Shown in pieces: positions 13,240 through 22,231 of a stretch of DNA of 41,138 nt. Every line of letters starts with the position of its first letter. Position 1 is the stretch's first letter. The notes beneath the pieces were generated by a model that was not told the DNA's origin, ran no database searches, and was given only the letters and a program-made list of their open reading frames with translations. Position numbers and translations under genes: made by a program. Location: the NCBI GenBank assembly GCA_003667245.1, contig RCNN01000264.1, positions 1 to 41,138 of the forward strand, given 5' to 3'. The stretch is from Heterostelium multicystogenum. Taxonomy: Eukaryota; Evosea; Eumycetozoa; Acytosteliales; Acytosteliaceae.

Positions 13240-13699
13240 ATGACAAGAGGTAAACAAAAGGTAAATGATACTGAGTGATGTTGTGATGTTGTGGTGAGAG
13301 AATCAAGAGAAATGTGATAATAATGAGGGAGAGTCATTCTAAAAGTTGAGTTCATTACAAATAAAAGAGAAGAGATTGCAATGATATTTAAAGATAACTA
13401 ACTCTAATTGTTTATGTGCGAGTAGCTTGACGCTCAAAAGAGAAACCAAGAGAGAAATCAACCAGTAAAGGGAAGTCAACTCGAACATAGAGCTGCTGCC
13501 TTTAAGATTCAATGCAACATTTGTATGGTATGTTGTTTAATAACTATATAGTCCAACTTGTTTATCATTATTATTATTATTTATAATGTAAATTACATGT
13601 AGGCTATGCTTACGCATGAAAATCAAGTAAATCAGCATTATGAAATCAAAACATCCTGGCAAGCCTATTCAACCAAAGATGGTACAACAACCACAGTAG
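13240..13699 (+). CDS. ZNF706/SERF-like small zinc-finger protein
   Basis: Three-exon small gene: 13240-13260 (MTRGKQK), 13426-13527 and from 13603; introns are GT..AG. The protein opens with the basic leader of the 4F5/ZNF706 family and continues LDAQKRNQEREINQ, a basic KGSQLEHRAAAFK segment, and a C2H2 finger beginning CNICMAMLTHENQVNQHYEIK. As given, the frame then runs to 13713 and loses the second His. Removing one A from the AAAA run at about 13648-13651 gives HPGKPIQP and a stop at 13697-13699, matching the family (finger followed by HP..P). About 70-75 residues, the family's usual size. Role: small nucleic-acid or RNA-linked protein of unclear function. Confidence 0.77.
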
Positions 13700-14093
13700 A
13701 ACGCACAGCATAGCATACATAACAATATAATCAATCAATATCGATATTTAGCAAAGCTGTAGTATTTGTTGTCCTATCCTATATGATTGATATCAGCGAA
13801 TTCGAACCCATAAAGCATTGAAATATTAGCGGAGTAGTAATAGTAGAAGAAGAAGATCACAATGATTACAATAAAATGTAAATAGTTTATTTAACATAAC
13901 AACAACAACAACAACACATGCAATACCTCCATCTCTTATTTTATTTATTATTTAAATTTAAAATTTTAGAAGGACAAAGCTTGAATTTACTTTGTCCAAG
14001 GTCGAACTCAGTTCTTGTTTTTAAAAGAACCCAAACATTGTTTAATTTAAACTTTTTCAATTCATTTAGCTTCAGTGCACTGCAAGATAGAAT
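13700..14093. other. Intergenic, ZNF706-like to ate1
   Basis: AT-rich spacer between two plus-strand genes, with an ACA microsatellite near 13900-13915. The open frame 13918-14090 shows no recognisable protein. Confidence 0.5.
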
Positions 14094-15910
14094 ATGTTTC
14101 GTAATGATAAAGATAATTCATATGTTACACCTTATGGCAAGCACGGTGGCGAGTGTCACTATTGCTATAAATCAGATGACGGTAGAATATCATATGGTAG
14201 GTACTATGTATATGCATGTATTGAGCACTTATCTGCCAATCTGACTTACAATCTTGGTGTTTGTTAACTTGATTTTCAATAGGAATGAATGCTAAACAGT
14301 TGACTGTTGACGACTATCAGGCGTTGTGCGATACGGGATGGCGCAGGTCAGGGTCATACATCTATAGACCTGATAACTCAAATGTACTCACCTGTTGCCC
14401 ACAGTACACTATCAGATTGGATGTATGCCGATTCAAACAGTCAAAAGACAACAAACAAGTTTATAACCGTTTTGAAAACTATATTAAATATGATGATTTA
14501 CATGCTAAATCCCAAGCCAATCAACAACAGCATGCTCCAACACTACTGAAACTGCAACTACAACACCTGAAAACAATAGAAATACTAATACCGATGTCAA
14601 TCAACTGAATCACTATTTAAAACAATTCTTTGATGATGCACTGAGTAGAATTGTAGAGGACCAAAAAAGTAAGACAACACATTATTAACCATCTGCAAAT
14701 CAAGTCCAATCCTGTGAAGCTTCAAAAGAAGGCTGGCGGCACTCACTCGTGCAGTATTTCTCCATTACTAGTACACAAGCAATCTATGAGAGCTCTACAA
14801 CCTTCACATTAGAACAGTTCATTGATAGCATCATTCAGAAGTTGAAGCAACAAAATGAAATATCTCACCTTATTAAAGATGTATTCTATAAGGATGGTCA
14901 TATCAATTTCAATCTGAATATTCAATCGACTTTGGCCTCGAATCCAACATCACAGCCATATCAAAGAAATCGACTCCCAGACAATCCATTGAGCAATTAC
15001 AACCCAAACATAAAATTGAAGTAAGAACATGATCACCATCAGATTAATATGAAAAGTGACTAATGTTACCTCATATTTTTAAAGGTTACAATTGAAAAGG
15101 CAGAGTTCAATGAGGAAGTTTTCCAGCTATATTGTAAATATCAGAGAATTGTACATAAAGAGACTGAAGAAAAAGAAACCAGAGGCATTCACTCGATTCC
15201 TAGTCGACTCTCCACTTATACATGTCCCATACACAAAAGATGGCTACTACAGTAAGAGGGAAAATAGAGTGTTAGAAATTCCCCAAACTGGATATGGCTC
15301 ATTCCATCAACACTATAGAATCGATGGCAAGCTTGTAGCTGTGGGTATTATTGATATCCTTCCATACTGCCTCTCAAGTGTGTATATGTTGTACGATCCA
15401 GACTTCAACTTCCTTTCCATTGGCAAACTTACTGCACTCAAAGAAATTGAATATGTGCAGAAGGTTCTCTCAAAACAAGCATCCCAACTCCACTTCTACT
15501 ATATGGGCTATTACATTCATTCTTGTCAAAAGATGCGATATAAGGTAAGAACGGCATCATCATTTCGTTTGAATCGAATAAAACTAACAATCTATTTAAT
15601 TTTAGGGTAAATTCAAACCATCTGAATTACTTTGCTCCCAATCTTATCAGTGGGTAGATCTCGATAAAGCAGTCTCCAGACTATCGGATGAAAAACCATA
15701 CTCTGCATTTGTGGATGATGCACCAACCACCAGTTTCTCAGAAAGATATCCCGATGTTATTGAGTCGATAAAGATAACAGATGGAAAGAATGAGTATAAA
15801 CTTTCCTCTTTCAATCCTTCATTTGCCAACAACTGAGAGGAACACTTCGAGAATACTTAGACAATGTAGGACCTGGTTTGGCAAGTAACATGTACCTTGC
15901 ATTTAGATAG
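14094..15910 (+). CDS. ate1: Arginyl-tRNA--protein transferase (N-end rule)
   Basis: Transfers Arg from Arg-tRNA to acidic N-termini, marking proteins for N-degron degradation. The ATG at 14094 gives MFRNDKDNSYVTPYGKHGGE and then CHYC, the N-terminal Cys pair. Intron 14197-14282. Exon 2 carries VDDYQALCDTGWRRSGSYIYRP and TCCPQYTIRLD, hallmark ATE1 N-domain motifs. After an intron (about 15021-15085) come VTIEKAEFNEEVFQLYCKYQR and the C-domain: AFTRFLVDSPL, GYGSFHQHYRIDGKLVAVGIIDILPYCLSSVYMLYDPD, then YYMGYYIHSCQKMRYK. Intron 15545-15605, then GKFKPSELL. In the given frame it stops at 15834, but the next frame reads LRGTLREYLDNVGPGLASNMYL to TAG 15908-15910, the likely real C-terminus. Frame breaks near 14590, 14720, 15160 and 15830. 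Confidence 0.95.
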
Positions 15911-16291
15911 TTTCCATTTTAAATGAAATAGATTAATGTAATAATAATAATAATAATTAAAAACGAACGCAACCAATCAACCAATATATTAACTTAAACT
16001 AGAAAATTAAGATAAATTATAAATATAGTAAAGATGTCAAAAATAACAAATCATATAATGGAGAATATTACTTGGGAACCACGAGATATCAATTATTACT
16101 TTTATAGTTTAGTTTAATTGATTGGATAGTATCCCACACAGGGCAATAATTACCACTCAATTCACATAAATAAATCTCTCCTTCAATATATTTGAAATTG
16201 AACAGTTATTTTTTTTGAAAAAGAAATAGGTTAAGCTAAACAGTAAATTAAATTGGAAAACAGAAAATTCAGAAATTTGGATATCGAAGGT

Positions 16292-16361
16292 CGATACAAC
16301 CTACAACCGTTAGATATTGTATATGTATCTTGGTGCCTATCTATCTTAGGCAGTTGTATCG
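16292..16361. other. Putative structured RNA element (9-bp closing stem plus inner hairpin)
   Basis: CGATACAAC at 16292-16300 is exactly complementary to GTTGTATCG at 16353-16361. Directly inside, with no gap, TGCCTA (16334-16339) pairs with TAGGCA (16347-16352). A third weak stem, GATA/TATC, can form in the remaining loop. The shape is a small three-way junction. No known RNA family recognised, and the transcribed strand is unknown. Confidence 0.35.
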
Positions 16362-16550
16362 TCACAAGAAAGATGTCATCCTCCAAACAGCTATATAAAA
16401 TTAATATTTATTTTTTGATTCTAAATGAAAGTTTATTTTTAAACTTTTTATATTAATTCGATTATCATAAAAGGAAGTGATGATCTGTTAAAGAAAAACA
16501 CACTAACTAATAGACATGTATCAACCTGAAAAAGGCGGCACCTCTCAAAG

Positions 16551-16609
16551 CCCTCTTCCAGTGATTTTCTGATAAAATTAATCAAAGTGAAAAGTGATAT
16601 TAAAGAGGG
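16551..16609. repeat. Imperfect inverted repeat
   Basis: CCCTCTT (16551-16557) pairs with AAGAGGG (16603-16609). The loop holds further partly complementary TGATTTT/AAAATTAATCA segments, so an extended imperfect hairpin is possible. Confidence 0.4.
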
Positions 16610-16886
16610 TGACACCAAAAATCAAACATAGACAAACTTTTAGTTGTGATCAACCATTAGATCAAACGTCTCAGGTCATGAGCAGCTCCAAACATCATCA
16701 ATAAACAACAATAATAAATTAGCAGGGCTTAGAAAAAAAAGAAAAAATAATGAAAAAATTAAAAATAACTGTAGTAGTTAGTTACCAAAACAGCACAAAT
16801 TCAAAGATTTTGATTTTGCTCTATTTCTGTTTTGATCCAATTCAAAAATAAGACCCTCGTATTATGAGTGATCTTATGCGACGATA

Positions 16887-16904
16887 AGTTTGGGCGCCCA
16901 AACT
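16887..16904. repeat. 18-bp perfect palindrome
   Basis: AGTTTGGGC followed directly by its reverse complement GCCCAAACT. It has a GC-rich core in AT-rich DNA. Confidence 0.9.
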
Positions 16905-17490
16905 AATCCTTTGAAAGTAAATTTGTAATTGCTGTTGTTTGCTGCTACTGTTGGACCAAAAAAAAAAACCAAACAATACAAATGAAAATAGAAAAATCAA
17001 TAACATTCACGAGATCAAAAAGTAAGTTAATAAAAATTGCAAAAAAAAAACTTCTTTGAATTTACTCAATTTTGTGACGTGCATTGAAACATACAAACTT
17101 GAAAATATCTTAAAATACATTTTCATGAAAATGGCAAAAAACCTAATTTGTTGTAAAAAAACTGGATGATCAGTGCAGGAGTCGGTTATTTTTGATTTTT
17201 CTGATGTTTTTTTAGCCCCCACTAAACCTCAACACATTGGAGTAATCAATCAGAATTTTATTAAAAAACCAACAAAACGCACACAAACAATCAACAAGTT
17301 TTTAATAGAATTTGTTTTTTAATATTTAATTAAAATAGTTTTTTATTTTTGTAATTTTGTTGTTTTTTTTTGTAATGCAGGGAGCAGCTGAGTTAAAAGT
17401 ATCTAAAAGCATCAATCGAAGCTAAACTCTATTTATATAATTATAATCTAAACAACCATATATATACTAATAATATATACAACTTGTAAA

Positions 17491-18196
17491 ATGAGAAACT
17501 TTTGCTCTTGTAGTTGTACTTTTGGCTGTCATTGCCTCCGTTGGTCAAGCCAACAAAGATACCTGTCAACAACAACACGAATGTAGCTCCACCGAATACT
17601 GCTATGGTGGATACTGTGTATCCTGTGTTTCAGATTGCGATTGTGGTTTGAACGAATTCTGTAACCTTGGTAATTTAAGAGATTTGGTAAAGTTTCTCCC
17701 TCGACCTAAATATTGTTGGAATGTCCAAACTGGAAGGCATAGTTCTAATTTACTTTTCATATTTTTTTTCCAAAACCAATAGGACCGTTACGGTACCTGC
17801 CAAAAGTTCCCATATAACAATGCCAAATGTATCCCACTCGACTCCAACTCTTTGGCTGACGAGAGAGTCGACAACTCCACCAAGTGTGCTGTCCAATACT
17901 ATGACCCAACCCTCACCATCAACTCACGTATGGTTACTGAATACCAAGGAAACTGTATCAATGGTCGTTGCAGAATGTGTGACTACACCGGTAGAGTCAA
18001 CAACCGTGGTTGCCTCGAAGGTAAGGGTAAGCCAAGAACCTGTGTATTCCCAGGTAAATTCGCCACCCCACACTCTGCTGAATGGTCACCAGGACGTTAC
18101 TACGAAAACCCAATCTACGTTTGGCTCGCCATTTTCTTCTGTTTCATTTTCGTAATCACCGTCTTCAACATGCTCGGTTACCTCTTCCACAAGTAA
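17491..18196 (+). CDS. Cys-rich type I single-pass membrane protein, unrecognised family
   Basis: Start ATG at 17491. The first codons are off frame, but correcting two single-base losses gives a hydrophobic signal peptide continuing VVLLAVIASVGQA. The mature part begins NKDTCQQQHECSSTEYC with closely spaced Cys (CVSCVSDCDCGLNEFC), resembling small EGF- or dickkopf-like folds. The intron starts at 17687 (GTAAAG) and ends at 17782, joining in phase to DRYGTCQKFPYNNAKC. More Cys follow (CINGRCRMCDYTG). Near the C-terminus a membrane segment (VWLAIFFCFIFVITVFNML) precedes the short tail GYLFHK. It is likely a surface or secretory-pathway protein with a lumenal Cys-rich domain. I do not recognise an orthologue with known function. 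Confidence 0.82.
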
Positions 18197-18546
18197 ACAA
18201 TCAACATGGTAAAATAGGCTCTCAATATTATTAAATTTTTGATCAACAAAAATATGATAATAAAAATAAATTAAAATATTTAAAAAGTATTCAATATTAT
18301 TATAATTATCTGTTTATCTCAAATCTCATTAGTCAATGTCAATAATAAAACCAGAGCAATACCATTTCCAAAAGATTGACACTTGATGATTCAAGAAAAA
18401 ATAAGATTTGATTTTTACATTGGGAATTCAGACTAATGTTTTTATTGATATTTGTCTATTGATTCAATTTCCAGCGGGAACAAATGCAATCAAATAATAT
18501 TGGAATATACCAAACTTCATATTTCTAACTGACTTTTATTAGGTTT
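18197..18546. other. Intergenic between convergent 3' ends
   Basis: AT-rich spacer with AATAAA-like signals. I see nothing else in it. Confidence 0.5.
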
Positions 18547-20001
18547 TTATAATGATGACTTAAGTGGTTGAGAATAGGTTATTTCAAGGTTGATATGTTT
18601 CTCCAGCTGAGTTAAAATTGTACTTTTGCAGAGATCATTCCTCATTACATTGGAAATGATCAGTGTGTCAAGTGTATGGTTGGATAATATTGAATTGTAA
18701 AGAGACTCAATATTTTTAAAATAACAGTTGCTAATTTTCAGTGTCTTTAGAGTTTTGTTAACAGTTATTGCCTTGGCCAATGGTTCACAGTCTGTTAGTG
18801 ATGGGTTGTCAGCAATTGAGATGTGTTGGAGTGTTTTGTTTCTTTCCAACATTGTTCCAAGTGATACCATAAGGTTGTTGCTATTCAATGTACCATTACA
18901 TAGAGCCATAGTGTCAAGTCCACGATTGTCAGAAAGTGAATAAAAGAAATCATCATTTATGATTTGAATGTTTTCAAGTTTGAGGAAAGAGAGTGTATGA
19001 TTGTGATTGAATACATCAGCAAATTGATTAGCCATGATCATGCATTGTCTTTCTGGGTCCTTAAAGTTTCCAATAGATTTGGAACAAAAGTTGTGAATGA
19101 TTAATTCCTTCAATGTGTTGTTTGAAGATAGGAGACTGCAAAACTCTTTAAAGTGTTCGCAAGAGTCTTGTTGTTTGTGCCATGCAGCATCCATTGTCGG
19201 GAAGCACCCATTTCGATAGATGTAGTCTCCAGGAACCAGATGTTTTTCTCCAATGACATCATGGAAAAGATATGAAAACTCCAATATCTTTAGGTGGCTG
19301 CGTGCCAAAGCTGCATTGACATAGATGAGCTCGACAAAATCAGTTTCAATCACAGCTGATCTAAGTGAATCGACACATAGAAACTTTTGGTATCATAGTG
19401 TGTTGATAGCCCCCTTTATTAAAGCTAAGGGACAAATCAGTGGATTCCAGCAGGCTACTATTGAAGCCAAGCCTTCTTCCTCCCACAGGTATTCTTCAGT
19501 GATAATTTCTTGCTCACATTTGATGTTGACCACTGTAATGTTGAAGCGATTTTTAATTGGTGATTTCGAAAGTGAGAATATGCCTTCGACCACCAGATAT
19601 AGTTGGAATTCAACTTGATCATTGTTTACAGCGGCAGCGAGGCTTTGAAGAGGAGCATTTATATCATAGACACGCGGTATGCGAAGGTGTAGCTTAAAAA
19701 CTCGCAAGCTAGGAAGAGTTACTCTCCCTAGCACCTCTAGGATCTCATCAGTGTTGGCGACATTGAGCTCTACGGTGTGAAGATTATCCTTGTGGCATAG
19801 AGAATAGGGGCTATCGATTCGATCGAGTTTTGCATGTGGACCTCTCAGAAGATTCAATGAGTTGGTTCTTTCTTGAATCTGCTTGAACCATCGCCTACAA
19901 ACCAAAGAGAGTCCAAGTCTCACAGCATCGCTGATGGGACTACAAAGTGCGTACTCAATGATTAGATTTTGGAGTATATCAGGTAGTTTAATTATATTCA
20001 T
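18547..20001 (-). CDS. F-box-like / leucine-rich repeat protein with one in-frame TGA
   Basis: Intronless frame of 485 codons from ATG 20001, interrupted only by TGA at 19393-19395 (codon 203). The same frame continues YQKFLCVDSLRSAVIE and on to the end. The N-terminus (MNIIKLPDILQNLIIEYALC, then LSLVCRRWFKQIQERTN) resembles an F-box: LP..L...I...L..VC+.W. The C-terminal half has LRR-like repeats, for example NKTLQHISIADNPSLTDC and NKTLKTLKISNCYFKNIESL, plus NHTLDTLIISN. Such proteins are numerous in dictyostelids and are thought to be SCF substrate adaptors; that role is inferred here. The TGA may be a base-call error, a real nonsense change or, less likely, a recoded codon. Confidence 0.7.
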
Positions 20002-20632
20002 TATTTAAAAGGGCTTGTTTTGAAATTGAATTTTTGGTGGTGCAAAGAATGATTTTTTAAATACAGGGTTACTTGTCCTTGGTCTTTAAAAAAAACAATA
20101 AAAAAGCTTCCAAGTAAAAACAATCTTATGATGATGATGTGTGGGATTTCCCATGTTTTTTTGGCATACTTACCATTTTTGTAAAGAACTGTCATTTTTA
20201 ATGGTGCAGTTATGACTTACCTATTTTGGTCATTTAATATTAAATTTTAATCAACCCATTTTTAAATAAAGTACCTTGTATCTATCTAGATAGGTTTATT
20301 TGATCTACAAGTTTCAGTATAATATTTGTAAAATATAGTCCCATTTTCTCTAGGGTTAACCCTATGGGACGAAATTGTTATGATAGTTCACTATGTATTT
20401 ATTGGATTTTGGAAATATATTTCTTCAAAAGATGATGATGATGGTGAGATTGGCAACACAGAATATTATTAATAATATCCCTGTGAGCTTTGATATTTAT
20501 TAAATAGTTTAAACTTCTTATATACATCGGTTTGTTATCATGATAGTATTTGAATTAATAATCATTTTGTTATTGTGTCGATTCCAATTCGATCATGATT
20601 AGCTCTAAGTAAACCTGTTTATCTCGCACTAC
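20002..20632. other. Intergenic between F-box/LRR gene and med20
   Basis: AT-rich 0.6 kb that contains the nested palindrome at 20338-20370. No supported gene; short open frames look random. Confidence 0.55.
20338..20370. repeat. Nested palindrome
   Basis: GTCCCAT (20338-20344) pairs with ATGGGAC (20364-20370). Inside lies the perfect 14-bp palindrome TAGGGTTAACCCTA (20351-20364). Confidence 0.9.
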
Positions 20633-21390
20633 CTAGGCTTTTAAATAGGTTGACATATTGGATAGATTGTGTAGCTCTGAATAGTTTCGTGGAAGTGAGG
20701 GATAAGCACTAAAGTCGTATGCTGTTTGAATTTGATCTGCTGGGAATCCGAGATTTCCACTTGCAAACTCAGAGAGTAGTTTAGTTGCATTAAATGGAGA
20801 TGTTGATGTGACTGAGCATGCTGTGTACTCAACCTCCACAGCGATTGCCTTTACATCAGCATTCAAAACAAATAGGACCAATTCTAATGATGAAATCACC
20901 AATCTCATATTTACTACCCTGTTGTTTTTGTTGTTGTCGTTGTTATTATTATGAACGTAAGTAAGTTAGCTCAGGATAGACTTAAGATTGCAACTACTAA
21001 TATTATTGTTGGTTCTATAACATACAGATATCTCGTGAGTTTGTCTCTTTTTATAGCTGTTTGTTTTTTCTAGGATTGCTACAACTTCACGATCAGCTTC
21101 TACTACTGTGAATTGGCTAACCATGTAGCTCTTTTTGATCTTCTCATCAAAGGTAAGAAGGTGAAAACTCTCTAGGAGCATTCTGTGTGCCCTCTGGTAG
21201 CCTCTCTAGATAAAGCGAACATGAAATAGACCACGGAGCAACTCTTACACCACCAAGAAACTCAATCTTTTTCTCAAGTTCTTTTATATTGTCACCTTTA
21301 AAATATGCTTATCGAAAGTATTTGAATTAATATTCTATGATCATACTCGTGAAGATATATGATTAAAATGATTTACCATTTATATCCCAT
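20633..21390 (-). CDS. med20: Mediator complex subunit 20
   Basis: Head-module subunit of Mediator (MED20/Srb2), a nuclear RNA polymerase II co-activator. The protein is scattered over frames and three or more exons. Exon 1 is MGYKW (ATG 21390, matching the short MG.KW start of the family), then an intron of about 80 nt. Next comes [15 protein letters not shown] and [13 protein letters not shown], followed by [36 protein letters not shown] and KKRQTHEIS. After an intron (about 20911-21019) comes [17 protein letters not shown], then [16 protein letters not shown] in the next frame, and [13 protein letters not shown] near the end. The signature YE.GDF..R.G...(x)n..VEVEY.(x)C is diagnostic of MED20 as I know the family. 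Frame breaks near 21180 and 20850. Confidence 0.82.
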
Positions 21391-21591
21391 TATACAAATA
21401 TAAACAAATTAATGAATTCAGTTGCCTCATTTATCAGATTTATATATATATATATTAGGAATTCTAAAATTTTATTTATGTTGTATGAAATAATAAAAAT
21501 GGTAGAAATGATTTATTTTTTGACAAATTAGAAAATATTACAAGTAATAAAAATAATAAATAAAACGGTATTTTTCGAGGTTCCATCATAT

Positions 21592-21662
21592 GCGTTGTTG
21601 GTCTAGTGGCAGAATTCTTGCCTACCAAGCAGGAGACCCGGGTTCGATTCCCGGACAACGCA
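21592..21662 (+). tRNA. trnG(acc): tRNA-Gly, anticodon ACC
   Basis: Complete 71-nt cloverleaf. The acceptor GCGTTGT (21592-21598) pairs perfectly with ACAACGC (21655-21661); the discriminator is A. D-arm TAGTGG is present. The anticodon stem CTTGC/GCAGG encloses the 7-nt loop CTACCAA with anticodon A-C-C at 21624-21626. The T arm has GGTTCGATTCC (B box). TTTTT at about 21667 can end Pol III transcription. The body matches eukaryotic tRNA-Gly(GCC) almost base for base, so Gly identity is clear. The A34 anticodon is unusual (see findings). It stands about 60 bp upstream of the retroelement block. Confidence 0.95.
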
Positions 21663-21736
21663 TTGGTTTTTATTTAGAATAACTTTAATGCGCGCATCAG
21701 GGGTTTTGGTTGTTTTTTTTTTTTTGCTAAAACTTC

Positions 21737-21750
21737 AAAAGATTGTACAG
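21737..21750 (+). repeat. Left copy of 14-bp direct repeat (target-site duplication of SINE-like insert)
   Basis: AAAAGATTGTACAG. An identical copy sits at 22117-22130, right after the poly-A tail. Confidence 0.88.
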
Positions 21751-22120
21751 TCTGCTTGTGACGCCTTGGGTCGTGGGTTCGAATCCCGGGTTTTCCAGTT
21801 TTTCCCCATACACTTCCAGTGAACCCATGTACTTTCAAGTCTGTATGATACCATCCCGCCATGAAGAATATGTAAATTGACAAGCGAAGCCCTCAACTAC
21901 GTAAACCATTGGTGTACTCTTAAAATCTTCTGTCGCTTCGAAATACTTAACAGTCCACTGTTAAAACACCTTGCTCCAAATAATAATAGGCAGTCATGCC
22001 TCTATAAAATGATGGTCATCACAACCGCCTGTGGTTGTAAAGAAATCTGTAGGCTTCTAAACCCTACCTTAAATAAACAACTGTATGGTTATAACAAAAA
22101 AAAAAAAAAAAAAAAAAAAA
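21751..22120 (+). mobile_element. SINE-like retroposed element with Pol III B box and poly-A tail
   Basis: About 345 nt plus a 25-A tail (22096-22120), bounded by the direct repeat AAAAGATTGTACAG. Near its 5' end is a tRNA-type B box, GGTTCGAATCC (about 21777-21787), inside a short T-arm-like stem, but no A box, as expected for a 5'-truncated or diverged tRNA-derived SINE. The remainder has no coding frame that I recognise. It lies within the LINE sequence: removing insert and one repeat joins the LINE frame. It could also be a processed copy of another Pol III RNA. Confidence 0.65.
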
Positions 22121-22130
22121 GATTGTACAG
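22117..22130 (+). repeat. Right copy of 14-bp target-site duplication
   Basis: Identical to 21737-21750. The first four A's cannot be told apart from the poly-A tail, so the certain part is GATTGTACAG. Confidence 0.88.
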
Positions 22131-22231
22131 AGATCCACTATTAATAAGCATTCACCATTTAAATATGAGGCTCTCTGAGCTTCCTCCCGCCTCAGAAGAG
22201 TACTGCTCCATAAAAGCAGAAACTTGATGAC

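Larger units (their letters stand above)
15911..17490. other. Intergenic, ate1 to Cys-rich membrane protein; structured segments
   Basis: About 1.6 kb without a convincing protein gene. Three segments can form strong inverted repeats (16292-16361, 16551-16609, 16887-16904; listed separately). The short open frames here have no family features. Confidence 0.55.

Noticed and set aside
16478..16535. Box C/D snoRNA from TGATGA ... CTGA
   Set aside because: No terminal stem and no internal C'/D' boxes; such short motifs are frequent by chance.
21738..21800. A second complete tRNA gene beside tRNA-Gly
   Set aside because: Only a B box and part of a T arm are present; there is no acceptor pairing, A box or 7-nt anticodon loop on a stem.
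21674..21883. Minus-strand open frame across the B-box region
   Set aside because: Its peptide (GIRTHDPRRHKQ) is the usual antisense translation of tRNA-like sequence; no coding support.
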